From JACPJP01 sp964650285 (lineage in GTDB: Archaea; Nanobdellota; Nanobdellia; Woesearchaeales; GW2011-AR4): a stretch of DNA of 64,000 bases. The position numbers and the translations under genes were made by a program. Shown here in pieces: positions 16,939 to 25,967 of this stretch. Location: positions 1 to 64,000 of the forward strand of contig CAZYSP010000005.1 of assembly GCA_964650285.1 (NCBI GenBank). Reading direction: 5' to 3'. The notes under the pieces are model-generated. The model had not been told where the DNA came from. It ran no database searches and was given only the letters and a program-made list of their open reading frames with translations. The first letter of the stretch is position 1. Each line of letters begins with the position of its first letter.

Positions 16939-18039
16939 ATGAAATACAAAGTTCCCCAATTAGAGCCTTATGTAAACGAAGATGAATTAAATAACCTCAA
17001 AAGGGCTATAGAAACATCCTGGTTAACTGAAGGGCCATTTGCACGCGATTTTTTAAAGAAAATTCAGGAAGTTACAAAAGCAGAATATGCAGTTTTGGCT
17101 CCTAATGGAACTTTAGCATTATACTTATCTTTATTAGCAAATGATATTAAAACAGGGGACGAGATCATAGTTCCGGATTTTACATTTAATGCTTCAGCAG
17201 CATCTGTTGTATTTGCAGGAGCAAAGCCGGTATTTGTTGATATTTGTGATTTAGATTGGAATATTGATACTACGAAAATTGAAAAAGTAATAACATCTAA
17301 AACAAAAGCAATAATGCCAGTACACATTTATGGACAATCTTGTGATATGGACCCCATAATTGAGATAGCAAAGAAACATAATATCGGGATTATTGAGGAT
17401 GCAGCCCAGGGTTTTGGTGTTTTCTATAAAGGTGTTCATACAGGAACTTTAGGTAATGCAGGTATCATTTCCTTTTTTGCAGACAAGACAATTACTACAG
17501 GAGAAGGTGCAGTAGTATTAACTAACAATGAAGTCATCTACAATAAACTCAGATTATTGAGAAATCAGGGGAGGTCGGATAGCGGTACTTTTGTTCATGA
17601 AGCACTAGGCATGAATTTCCGAATGACAGATTTGCAATGTGCTGTAGGAGTAGCCCAAATAGACAAATTTAAGGAAATTGAAAAAATAAAGATAAAAAAT
17701 TATCATTTATACAAGTCTTTTTTAAAAGATATCAATCAAATAAAATTTTTAGAAGAAAATAAATATTCAAATTTTATTCCTTTTAGGGTTAACATCAAGG
17801 TACAAAGATTAAGCAAGCTTATTGAGTATCTTGAAAATAAGAGCATACAAACAAGGAGGAGTTTTTATCCATTGCATAGGCAACCTTATTTATCATATCT
17901 AAACTATAAACCAAATGAATTTCCAGTGGCTAATAAGGCCTATGGGGAAGGTTTATCACTGCCTGTTTTCTGTAATTTAAAAGAAGAACAAATAAAATAC
18001 CTTTGTGATAATATAAGGGATTTTTATCAAAACAAATAG
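16939..18039 (+). CDS. DegT-family aminotransferase, GDP-perosamine-synthase-like
   Basis: A 366-residue PLP enzyme of the DegT/DnrJ/EryC1/StrS family. Its start (KVPQLEPYVNEDELNNLKRAIETSWLTEGPF) and the segments LAPNGTLALYLSL, IIEDAAQGFG and ISFFADKTITTGEGA (Schiff-base Lys in ADK) resemble GDP-perosamine synthase, which aminates C4 of GDP-4-keto-6-deoxymannose. The operon position directly after gmd supports that substrate. It is distinct from the DegT enzyme at 2937. Perosamine is inference from family resemblance and neighbours; another 4-keto sugar is possible. Confidence 0.8.
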   Translation: MKYKVPQLEPYVNEDELNNLKRAIETSWLTEGPFARDFLKKIQEVTKAEYAVLAPNGTLALYLSLLANDIKTGDEIIVPDFTFNASAASVVFAGAKPVFVDICDLDWNIDTTKIEKVITSKTKAIMPVHIYGQSCDMDPIIEIAKKHNIGIIEDAAQGFGVFYKGVHTGTLGNAGIISFFADKTITTGEGAVVLTNNEVIYNKLRLLRNQGRSDSGTFVHEALGMNFRMTDLQCAVGVAQIDKFKEIEKIKIKNYHLYKSFLKDINQIKFLEENKYSNFIPFRVNIKVQRLSKLIEYLENKSIQTRRSFYPLHRQPYLSYLNYKPNEFPVANKAYGEGLSLPVFCNLKEEQIKYLCDNIRDFYQNK

Positions 18040-18059
18040 GGTTTGTTCAATAAGCGGGA

Positions 18060-18067
18060 TTTATATT
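18060..18067 (+). promoter_or_regulatory. TATA box for formyltransferase gene
   Basis: TTTATATT is centred 27 bases before the TTG at 18091 and supports that codon as a leaderless start. Confidence 0.45.
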
Positions 18068-18090
18068 TGGCTCTTATTTAATCTGAAAAA

Positions 18091-18930
18091 TTGATTGAGG
18101 TTTTCAAGGTGCAGCGTAAAACAAGGAAGAATAAGATTAGAATATTAATACTTACTAATGAGCATCTCTATTCCAATTTAGTTTTAAAAGGCGTCATCAA
18201 AAAATACTATGAACAAATAGTTGGAATAATTGAACCAGATTTTATAGTGTTCGGTAAAACTTTTTTAGGAAGCATTATATTCCTATCAAAGAAAAGTATC
18301 CTTTCTTTTTGTATCTATAAGTTTTTTGAGGAAAAATTATATAGCTTTAAAATGTTCCTTGGTCTTGGGAATTTACGCTCATTTAGATCATATTCCAGAA
18401 AATATCGGATTCCCTTATACAAAACAAAAAATATCAATTGCAAGAAAACTATAAGCTTGATAAGACATTTGAGGCCTGACATTATATATAGCATAGCATT
18501 TCCACAAAGAATAGGAGAACAAGTTATAAACGTGCCTAAGCATGGTTGTATTAATTTTCACGATTCTCTTTTGCCATCTTATCGTGGCTTATGTGCGTAT
18601 TTTTGGATTATGACAGATAATCAAAAAGAATCAGGAATAAGCGCCCATTTTATTGATAAAGATCTTGATACAGGAAAAATAATTCTACAAAAAAAATTTA
18701 AAATTGGCAATAAAGAAACAATGCAGCATCTTTATTGCACAAGTTCAAAGTTGAATGGAGAAGCACTTTTGGAAATACAAGATAAGCTTGAAAATAGCCT
18801 TGTAAGACCTTTTTCTCAAAATAAAGGTGAGCCTTCTTATTACTCTTGGCCAGATAAAGCAGGGTATAAAAAATTTAAGAAATATAAAAAGAAATTTTTT
18901 AGATTTCGGGAATTGTGGAGTTCTATATGA
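18091..18930 (+). CDS. Formyltransferase (sugar N-formyltransferase-like)
   Basis: A 279-residue protein with the folate-dependent formyltransferase fold shared by Fmt, ArnA-N and sugar N-formyltransferases. The catalytic segment is INFHDSLLPSYRGLCAYFW, matching the family's N-x-H-x-S-LLPxYRG with catalytic Asn and His, followed by GISAHFIDKDLDTGKIILQ, where the essential Asp lies. It is not a tRNA formyltransferase by context: it follows gmd and a perosamine-synthase-like gene, the gene order known for N-formylperosamine synthesis (WbkC in Brucella). The start is TTG 18091, favoured by the TATA box 27 bases before it; GTG 18109 is the alternative. Confidence 0.8.
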   Translation: MIEVFKVQRKTRKNKIRILILTNEHLYSNLVLKGVIKKYYEQIVGIIEPDFIVFGKTFLGSIIFLSKKSILSFCIYKFFEEKLYSFKMFLGLGNLRSFRSYSRKYRIPLYKTKNINCKKTISLIRHLRPDIIYSIAFPQRIGEQVINVPKHGCINFHDSLLPSYRGLCAYFWIMTDNQKESGISAHFIDKDLDTGKIILQKKFKIGNKETMQHLYCTSSKLNGEALLEIQDKLENSLVRPFSQNKGEPSYYSWPDKAGYKKFKKYKKKFFRFRELWSSI

Positions 18931-18935
18931 CGTGA

Positions 18936-18943
18936 TTTTTTTT
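18936..18943 (+). terminator. Poly-T terminator
   Basis: An 8-T run shortly after the formyltransferase stop on the sense strand, before a separate promoter for the next gene. Confidence 0.35.
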
Positions 18944-18985
18944 GAAATTAATGTTTAACAGATGCCACTACCCAATTAACAATAA

Positions 18986-18995
18986 TTATATATAT
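18986..18995 (+). promoter_or_regulatory. TATA box for gene at 19018
   Basis: TTATATATAT is centred 27 bases before ATG 19018, so this gene has its own promoter and a leaderless mRNA. Confidence 0.55.
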
Positions 18996-19017
18996 TAGGG
19001 AAAACTACAATTGCATC

Positions 19018-19956
19018 ATGAAAAGGATTTTGGTAACTGGTGGAACAGGATTTTTAGGCAAGAATGTTGTAAAACTTCTTAAAACTAAAAAGTTTGATGT
19101 GTACTCCTGCAGTAGAAAAGAAGGTACTGATATTCTTGATTATAAATCATTCAAAGAATTTGTCAAAAAAATTAAACCAGAAGTTTTAATACATTGTGCT
19201 GCACATGTAGGGGGAATAGCTTATAATGCACTTCATCCTGTTGAGGTGTTTGAGGATAATGTTGGTATAGGTCTAAATGTCGTTAAGGTTTGTAATGAAG
19301 TTGGGGTAAATCATGTTATAAATATAATGCCTAATTGTGTATATCCTGGTCACTTGACAGAATATGAAGAATCAAAATTCTGGGACGGGCCCATACATGA
19401 CAGCGTGCTTACTTATGGACTTCCAAGAAAGATGTTCTGGGGAGCATGTTTTGCTTATTGCCAGAAAAATAAGGCATTTAAGCCGATACACCTTGTGTTC
19501 CCTAATATGTATGGTCCAAATGATCCTTTCGAGATTATTCGTTCTCATGCTTTGGGAGCTCTTATAGTAAAAATTGTTGATGCAAAAGACAAAAATAAAA
19601 AAATAGTTGAGATATGGGGCACTGGCAAACCTGTAAGAGAATGGATTTATGTGGAAGACAGTGCTGAAGCTATATTGAAAACACTGGAAAATTCTGAAAA
19701 ATTTAGCCCCAATGAAATTATGAACATAGGTGTGAGAAAAGGAATTTCAATAAAAGACCTGGCATTTATGATTAAAGAAACAGCAGGCTGGGAAGGTGAT
19801 TTTGTATTCAAAACAGAAATGCATGATGGGGCAATGAAAAAGATACTTGTTGCTGAAAAGATGAAAGAAAAACTAAGCTGGGAACCAACAACAAAATTAG
19901 AAGATGGAATTAAAAAAACAGTAGAATGGTACAAAAAGAACAAGAAAAATTTATAA
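19018..19956 (+). CDS. GDP-L-fucose-synthase-like SDR
   Basis: A 312-residue extended SDR similar to GDP-4-keto-6-deoxymannose epimerase/reductase (Fcl/WcaG): GGTGFLG, HCAAHVGGI, MPNCVYPG and FPNMYGPNDPFE are characteristic. The usual YxxxK active site is altered: the tyrosine is in YGLPRK, so the lysine is five rather than four residues after it and arginine takes the canonical place. It may therefore not be an active Fcl and could be a relative with another substrate. It lies in the gmd region under its own promoter, so GDP-4-keto-6-deoxymannose could feed two branches. Confidence 0.75.
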   Translation: MKRILVTGGTGFLGKNVVKLLKTKKFDVYSCSRKEGTDILDYKSFKEFVKKIKPEVLIHCAAHVGGIAYNALHPVEVFEDNVGIGLNVVKVCNEVGVNHVINIMPNCVYPGHLTEYEESKFWDGPIHDSVLTYGLPRKMFWGACFAYCQKNKAFKPIHLVFPNMYGPNDPFEIIRSHALGALIVKIVDAKDKNKKIVEIWGTGKPVREWIYVEDSAEAILKTLENSEKFSPNEIMNIGVRKGISIKDLAFMIKETAGWEGDFVFKTEMHDGAMKKILVAEKMKEKLSWEPTTKLEDGIKKTVEWYKKNKKNL

Positions 19957-19961
19957 CTCCA

Positions 19962-21446
19962 TTAAGGAATATAATATATCTCAATTCTATTTTCTCCATC
20001 ATCAATTTTCTTTTTTAGAATCCATTCTTGCGGTATATTAAATATTTCTTCTGGAAATTTGATACCTTCTCTATTTATTAAAAGGTAATTGTTCATTTCC
20101 CAATTTAAGATAACATAAGAATCTTCTATCTGACTAAGATTTAGAGCATTAATATTCTCTGGTTTTAAGTTATCATAAGTATTAAATCTTTTAATATTAC
20201 TCTTCCTATATCCAGAAAGATAATCAAATATTCCTGCAGACCTGAAGTCTGTATAAATCTCTTTTTCAGGTAGCATTTCCAGGTATTTGTACATGCTTCT
20301 TTCATCATCTAAAGAAAATCTATGTTCTGAAATATAGATGTAACCTATAGAAGTTGTGAGTAATAATAAAACAATAGCTGCCATTAAGACTCTTTTTATT
20401 AAATTTTCATTTTGCATAAGGAAGTAAGATAACAATAATATTCCGGGAATTGTAATTATTGACAAGAACCTAGCTGACGCAGGTATGGGGATATATCTAG
20501 TAAGACTTATTGAACCGAAGCTTATGTAAAGAAGCAAAGGTATGAACCAAAATAGAAGGTTATGTGTCTCTTTTTTCTTGTTTACAATACAAAATACTAT
20601 TGCTATGAAAATAAAAGGATAAAATAATCCCAGAAGGTTATCTGTTAAAATTATGTATGGATAATGTAGAAGAGAAAATGGCAGACTACCTCTCCCATAC
20701 ATATTTGTTGCAATGATGTTGGCTATAGCTCCAGAACTACTGGTTAAATACCTGAATAAAGGATTTCCTGTAATTATTAAAAAATATAATAATTCAAAGG
20801 AAATTATTACAAAAAATCCCAATACTATGAATAAATATCTGCTTCTAATCTTTTTATTATAAATAAAATAAATTAAAAAAAACAAACCAATTAGCAATGA
20901 TAATTCTCTTATTAAATATGCAATACCCAAAAATAATCCTGAAAAAATAAGATACCAATTAGAGATTGTTATTTTGTTTATCTTTTCAGATTTTAAGAAA
21001 AAATAGACTGATGATGCTACAAAGAATGCTGATGGCAGGTCAGTCATAAGCCTTGTTGAATAAACTACATCAAATGGAAAAAAACTTAATAAGAATGCAC
21101 TTAGTAAAGCTACTTTATCATTAAAAAGAAATTTACCAAAATTATATATCAAAACAATAGATGCTAATGAAATTAATAATGTCAATATATTTGATGAAAA
21201 TTCATTAACACCAAATATTGAGTATAATGCAGAAACAGGGAATATGATGCCAAGCCTAAGGCCATAAGCTCTTTCTTCTCCAATTGATTCACCTTCTGCA
21301 AGCATATCGGCAGTTGCCGTGTAACTAAGAGAATCTGATGGGCCTATGCCTGTAAAAAAAATCAACCTTAATGCAAGTGCAAATATCAGGATTGAGACAA
21401 GTAAAATGCGGCTTTTATACTTCCTTGCTATTATTTTTCTATACAT
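19962..21446 (-). CDS. GT39/ArnT-type membrane glycosyltransferase
   Basis: A 494-residue protein with about 11 hydrophobic helices and a short soluble C-terminus. It belongs to the dolichyl-phosphate-mannose mannosyltransferase superfamily (GT-C, PMT_2 type). The acidic motif in the first extracytoplasmic loop, GPSDSLSYTATADMLAEG, fits the catalytic region, and STRLMTDLPSAFFV is the conserved helix with the TD/TE pair. Such enzymes use lipid-phosphate-linked sugars outside the membrane. It converges on the Fcl-like gene with only 5 bases between stops. Confidence 0.8.
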   Translation of the reverse strand: MYRKIIARKYKSRILLVSILIFALALRLIFFTGIGPSDSLSYTATADMLAEGESIGEERAYGLRLGIIFPVSALYSIFGVNEFSSNILTLLISLASIVLIYNFGKFLFNDKVALLSAFLLSFFPFDVVYSTRLMTDLPSAFFVASSVYFFLKSEKINKITISNWYLIFSGLFLGIAYLIRELSLLIGLFFLIYFIYNKKIRSRYLFIVLGFFVIISFELLYFLIITGNPLFRYLTSSSGAIANIIATNMYGRGSLPFSLLHYPYIILTDNLLGLFYPFIFIAIVFCIVNKKKETHNLLFWFIPLLLYISFGSISLTRYIPIPASARFLSIITIPGILLLSYFLMQNENLIKRVLMAAIVLLLLTTSIGYIYISEHRFSLDDERSMYKYLEMLPEKEIYTDFRSAGIFDYLSGYRKSNIKRFNTYDNLKPENINALNLSQIEDSYVILNWEMNNYLLINREGIKFPEEIFNIPQEWILKKKIDDGENRIEIYYIP

Positions 21447-21612
21447 TGTAAGTAAAATACTTTAGTACAGGTATTTGATTTTTAAACTTTCCTTTTTTGA
21501 ACTAATGTGTGTTATCCAGAAACTGCTCCATTTATGTTAGTTTCATGCATGGAAGAAACTCACCGAAGGGAAATGACTAGAGGGTACTACACAATAGTTT
21601 GAAATCCATAAC

Positions 21613-21620
21613 TTTTTAAA
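21613..21620 (+). promoter_or_regulatory. TATA box for CotH-like gene
   Basis: TTTTTAAA is centred about 24 bases before TTG 21641. In the preceding 194-base gap I see nothing else convincing. Confidence 0.4.
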
Positions 21621-21640
21621 TTGAAAACTATTAGCAGCAA

Positions 21641-24463
21641 TTGTTTTTATTAATAGTAAATACAATGAAATATGCAAGTAAAACTATAAGAATTTTAAGA
21701 AAAAGGAAAAAGCTGTTTATAAGTATCATAGTGTTAATTATTCTACTGGCGTTATATTCATCTGACAATATAGTAATTTATACACCAGAAAGATTGGCTC
21801 AAAATATACAATCGAAATTTGGCCTGGATTTTTTTCCTATGTGGCTTGAAATTACAAGGCCCATATTTAGGATTGAGGATGATATAAATCTATTCAGGAT
21901 AAAAAAAAATTTATTGGATGGAGAACTTCCTATCTATAGCTTGGACCTGAGTCCTAACGACTTAAGATATTTTGATAATCTTTCAAAATATGCAGTTAAA
22001 TTGGGTTATCTTCCAGATGAAGCCAATGGATGGAGGCAAGTTAGATTATCAGTTAATGGCAAAGTGCATAATGTTAAGGTACGTTTTCGCGGAGATAGAC
22101 CAGTTCATTGGTCCAGGGACCTGAAATCCTATCGTATCAAAACAGCTGGAGATGATTATATCAATAATATGCAAAGGTTCAATCTTATCATTTTTGAGGA
22201 TAGACTTTTTACAGCTATTGCTGCAAGAAAAATATTAAAAAATTTTGGGCTTATGGATATACGAGACGACATCATAGTATTGAAAATTAATGGTGTTCTT
22301 CAAGGACTTTATTACTTGCAGGAAGGCCTTGATGATAATTTTTTAGAGTATAATCAATGCTCAAACTGTTATGTTATAAAAACTACTGATAATTGGGTTG
22401 AAGACCATGGCTATGTTACAGATCCTTATGCAGTTTCTCATAGTGGCATCATAGGGGCAGGGCGCCATCATATAACATATTTTGATTATGAACTAAGTAA
22501 CCTCGATGTTGATGAAGATAGTTCTAATATAAGCAAAGTTCTGTATACTGCCAATGAATTATTTGAATCTGTTAGAAATAAAGATCCTAATGCAATAAAT
22601 TATTTTGATATTGACCAATTAAGTTCTTTTGGGGCATTGAGAATGTTAATAGGCGAGTCTCATTTAGTAGCAGGCGACAATCTTAGAGTGATATATAAAG
22701 CTACAAATTCAAAATTTTATCCTTTAGCTCTCGTCGAATCTTTTGAGAGATTGAAGCTTGAAAGGGGCGGGCTTGATAATTATCTGAACACTTTTATAGA
22801 TCTTATTGAATTATTCTCAATTTTGGATAGGAATGATGAATTAAGATACCTAAGAAACAAAAAAGTATATAGTTTTATACTCAATAACACATTGTTGAAA
22901 GAATATGACAAAATAGTAGATAAATATGGGACATACGCGCTTTCTTATAAGACAAATTACTATCCCAGAAGGCATTTGAAATATTATTTTGAAGATGCGA
23001 GAAAAATTCTTGAGCATAATATGAAAATTGTAAAAAGTAATCTTGAATATTCTAAGTTTTATGCCAATGTTGTTGAGAAAGGGAACAAAATAACAATTGA
23101 AATTTTGCCTGACTCTATAGCGGAGATAAAGTTCGATGGTTTTAACATTGATTTAAAAGAACCTTATTTAGGCGAAGTAAAGGTCATAATTATCAATCCT
23201 GATAACTCTTCTGTGACAAAGTCAATAAAAACCAAAGATAAAACTACCAGTTTAAATTTAATTGAAGTGTTAAAAGATTTATATTTTTCAGCGGGACTCG
23301 ACGAAAACTTATACCCTTCTGTAAGAAAATACAGAATTGAGATTGTCTTTACTAACATCGACAAAGTAAATATCGATAATCTTAATATTAAGATGAGAAA
23401 TGATATTACGGGTGTAGAAATAGCCGAGGATGATGCTTATGTTAAAATAGCAGATGGCAACGAATATTACAGAAATTCTAAATATCTGTCGGTTAGGGAA
23501 TTACAGAAAAGGTATCCTCAATTCAATTGGAATTATGCGAATGGAGAGTTAACTTTATTGGAAGGATCTTACGTCTTAGATAGTGATTTAATAATACCTA
23601 AACTGGAAAACTTTATTATTGAGCCTGGAGTTATAATAAGAATTGCAGAGAATAAATCAATTCTGTCATATAGCCCAGTTACCATAACTGGTACAAAAGA
23701 AAAATTAGTGAGAATAACCGCATTGGATAAAACTAAACCATTTGGCACTTTTGCAATTGTAGGGGAAGGAGCCGACGCTAAGGTAGATATTAACTGGTTA
23801 GATATATCTGGTGGAAATGAAAAATGGATAAATGGAATGTATTTTTCAGGACAATTTGCGATAAACTATATGGATGTGATAATAAATAATTCGGTCATAC
23901 ATAATAGCATCTCTGATGATGGAATAAACATAAAATATGCTGATGTTACTATAGATAATTCCAAGTTTTATGGAAATAAAGTAGATCAGGTTGATTTGGA
24001 TTTTGTCACAGGTATTGTAAAAAATTCTGAATTCAAAGGGATAAGGGGAGGGGTTAATGGAGACGGTCTCGATCTTAGTGGATCAGAAGTTTTAGTAAAG
24101 AATAATAATTTCTTAGATTCGTCAGATAAGGGAATAAGTGTAGGAGAAGAAACAAAAGCTGTGATATACAATAACAATATTATTAATAATAATATCGGGG
24201 TTGCAGTGAAAGACTTATCAAAAGTTTATTTTATAAAAAATAAATTTAAAAATAACAATATTGCAGTAGATTCTTATCAGAAAAAACAGTTATTTGGAGG
24301 AAGTCTTTCCTATATCTATAATAATGATTTTGAGGATAATGAAAAGGATTTCTCAAAAGACGAGCAATCCAAGATTTTTAAAATAAAATTCAGCGAGGAT
24401 CAATATAAAGATTTCATAAATAAAATTGAAGAAGATCAGATTGTGTTTCCGGAGTCGAATTAA
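21641..24463 (+). CDS. CotH-kinase-family protein with C-terminal beta-helix
   Basis: A 940-residue protein. An N-terminal hydrophobic helix (about residues 27-43 from the TTG start) anchors it, so the rest is probably outside the cell. Residues about 130-480 resemble the CotH kinase family: VKVRFRGDRPVHWSRDLKSYRIK, FNLIIFEDR and VLQGLYYLQEGLDDNFL are the usual landmarks. After a linker, residues about 640-930 form repeated short beta strands rich in Asn and Gly (NNSVIHNSISDDG, NSKFYGNKVDQVD, KNNNFLDSSDKG, YNNNIINNN), a right-handed parallel beta-helix. The start is TTG 21641, suited to the TATA box; ATG 21665 is the alternative. It heads an operon with a VTC-domain protein and a DUF4956 protein. 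Confidence 0.85.
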   Translation: MFLLIVNTMKYASKTIRILRKRKKLFISIIVLIILLALYSSDNIVIYTPERLAQNIQSKFGLDFFPMWLEITRPIFRIEDDINLFRIKKNLLDGELPIYSLDLSPNDLRYFDNLSKYAVKLGYLPDEANGWRQVRLSVNGKVHNVKVRFRGDRPVHWSRDLKSYRIKTAGDDYINNMQRFNLIIFEDRLFTAIAARKILKNFGLMDIRDDIIVLKINGVLQGLYYLQEGLDDNFLEYNQCSNCYVIKTTDNWVEDHGYVTDPYAVSHSGIIGAGRHHITYFDYELSNLDVDEDSSNISKVLYTANELFESVRNKDPNAINYFDIDQLSSFGALRMLIGESHLVAGDNLRVIYKATNSKFYPLALVESFERLKLERGGLDNYLNTFIDLIELFSILDRNDELRYLRNKKVYSFILNNTLLKEYDKIVDKYGTYALSYKTNYYPRRHLKYYFEDARKILEHNMKIVKSNLEYSKFYANVVEKGNKITIEILPDSIAEIKFDGFNIDLKEPYLGEVKVIIINPDNSSVTKSIKTKDKTTSLNLIEVLKDLYFSAGLDENLYPSVRKYRIEIVFTNIDKVNIDNLNIKMRNDITGVEIAEDDAYVKIADGNEYYRNSKYLSVRELQKRYPQFNWNYANGELTLLEGSYVLDSDLIIPKLENFIIEPGVIIRIAENKSILSYSPVTITGTKEKLVRITALDKTKPFGTFAIVGEGADAKVDINWLDISGGNEKWINGMYFSGQFAINYMDVIINNSVIHNSISDDGINIKYADVTIDNSKFYGNKVDQVDLDFVTGIVKNSEFKGIRGGVNGDGLDLSGSEVLVKNNNFLDSSDKGISVGEETKAVIYNNNIINNNIGVAVKDLSKVYFIKNKFKNNNIAVDSYQKKQLFGGSLSYIYNNDFEDNEKDFSKDEQSKIFKIKFSEDQYKDFINKIEEDQIVFPESN

Positions 24464-24469
24464 TAAAAA

Positions 24470-25180
24470 ATGGCAACTGATATCATTGTTCAAAGAAGGG
24501 AACTGAAATACTATATATCCTACCAAGAATATGTAATATTATCAAATCTATTTAAAAAATTTCTTAAAATAGATAAATATACTAAACAAGGTCAAGATGG
24601 ATATTTTATAAGAAGCCTTTATTTTGATACTCTTGACAATAAAGAATTTGAAGAGAAAATGACAGGTATAAAAAAAAGGACAAAATATAGGATGAGAATA
24701 TATGATATTGATGATAATAAAGTTAAATTTGAAACAAAAAGAAAATCCGATGATGTCATAATCAAAGAAACAGCCATTATTGATAGGAAAGATGCAATTG
24801 AAATACAAAATATGAATTATGAGGTAATGTTAAAATATAATGATAAAGTACTCAATAATGCATATAAACAATTTAAGATGACTAATTATTATCCTGTTGT
24901 TCTGGTGGATTATTTAAGACGGGCTTTTGTATACGATATTAACAACATTAGAATTGTTTTCGATAAATTTTTAAAAACAAGCACGCTCCATTTAGACATA
25001 TTTAGCAAAACAGATTTTTCAACGCAAAAAATGAAGGACGGCTTAGTCATCATGGAAATAAAATATGACAAATATATTCCTAAGTGGCTGAAGAGGCTGA
25101 TACAAATCCCGGCAGCTGAAAGAAGTGCAATTAGCAAATATTGTATTGGCAGGATTGATAGGTTTGCAAGTACATTTTGA
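24470..25180 (+). CDS. VTC-domain (polyphosphate-polymerase-like) protein
   Basis: A 236-residue protein of the VTC/CYTH-like triphosphate tunnel family. The N-terminal RRELKYYIS, FIRSLYFDT, the strand K(R)TKYRMRIY, KFETKRKSDD and the C-terminal LVIMEIKYD, followed by the W(L)xxLIQIPAAERSAISKYC segment, match the pattern of alternating basic and acidic residues lining the tunnel. In yeast VTC this domain makes polyphosphate from ATP. In CotH-linked bacterial sets its true substrate is not established, to my knowledge. It begins 6 bases after the CotH-like stop and ends 18 bases before the DUF4956 gene. Confidence 0.85.
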   Translation: MATDIIVQRRELKYYISYQEYVILSNLFKKFLKIDKYTKQGQDGYFIRSLYFDTLDNKEFEEKMTGIKKRTKYRMRIYDIDDNKVKFETKRKSDDVIIKETAIIDRKDAIEIQNMNYEVMLKYNDKVLNNAYKQFKMTNYYPVVLVDYLRRAFVYDINNIRIVFDKFLKTSTLHLDIFSKTDFSTQKMKDGLVIMEIKYDKYIPKWLKRLIQIPAAERSAISKYCIGRIDRFASTF

Positions 25181-25198
25181 TGAATAAACAAGGAAAAA

Positions 25199-25885
25199 AT
25201 GGCAAGAGTAACCTTTAGGGAGTTATTTTCATCCGATGCTTTGAGTACTTTCGGGACTCCTTTAACTACTGGAGACATTATTGTGGCTCTCTTAATAAGC
25301 TTTGCTACTGGATTATTTATATTCTTCATTTACAAAAAAACATATTCCGGGGTCTTATATTCAAAAAACTTCAATATTACAATAATTATGGCCACAATGG
25401 TTTCAACTGTGATAATTATCGCTATTGCAGGGAATTTAGCACTTTCTTTGGGTATGATAGGTGCTTTGTCAATAATTAGATTTAGGACTCCGGTCAAAGA
25501 CCCAAAAGATATTACATTTCTATTTTGGGCTATTGCAGTAGGAATTATAAATGGTATTCAGTTCTATAAACTCTCTATACTCTCATCCGCAATGATTGGA
25601 GCAGTACTATTTGTATTTTCAAAGAGAATTACATTGAGTAATCCTTATGTACTTATATTAAAATATTCAGATACCGACCAGAAAAAAGTCTCTTCTGCAC
25701 TAAAGAAATACTGCAGCAAATTTAAGACAAGGAACAATGCAATTGATGAGTCAGGAATAGCTGAAAAGACTATAGAAATAAAAATAGAAGAAGATAATGT
25801 AGACAAACTATTAAAAGAACTTAAAGGACTCAGGGGTGTAAAAAAAGTTATGATTTTCTCCCATACAGGAGAGTTAAGTGAATAA
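25199..25885 (+). CDS. DUF4956-family membrane protein
   Basis: A 228-residue protein with four hydrophobic helices in the first ~150 residues and a cytoplasmic C-terminal domain of about 75 residues rich in K and E. The segment LSLGMIGALSIIRFRTPVKDP is diagnostic of DUF4956. This family is regularly found next to VTC-domain and CotH proteins; the operon here has the complete trio. Its function is unknown; the soluble tail resembles a small regulatory ferredoxin-like domain (inference). Confidence 0.85.
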   Translation: MARVTFRELFSSDALSTFGTPLTTGDIIVALLISFATGLFIFFIYKKTYSGVLYSKNFNITIIMATMVSTVIIIAIAGNLALSLGMIGALSIIRFRTPVKDPKDITFLFWAIAVGIINGIQFYKLSILSSAMIGAVLFVFSKRITLSNPYVLILKYSDTDQKKVSSALKKYCSKFKTRNNAIDESGIAEKTIEIKIEEDNVDKLLKELKGLRGVKKVMIFSHTGELSE

Positions 25886-25930
25886 GTTTTGATATTAATT
25901 CAATTCTTTTTGATAAAAATTAAAAGATAA

Positions 25931-25940
25931 TTTTTAAATA
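25931..25940 (+). promoter_or_regulatory. TATA box for FkbM methyltransferase
   Basis: TTTTTAAATA is centred about 32 bases before ATG 25968. Confidence 0.4.
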
Positions 25941-25967
25941 CCTTATTGGAATACAATTAATTTAAAA

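Noticed and set aside
18091..18930. Methionyl-tRNA formyltransferase
   Set aside because: Archaea normally do not formylate initiator tRNA, no deformylase is nearby, and the sugar-nucleotide operon context fits a sugar N-formyltransferase.
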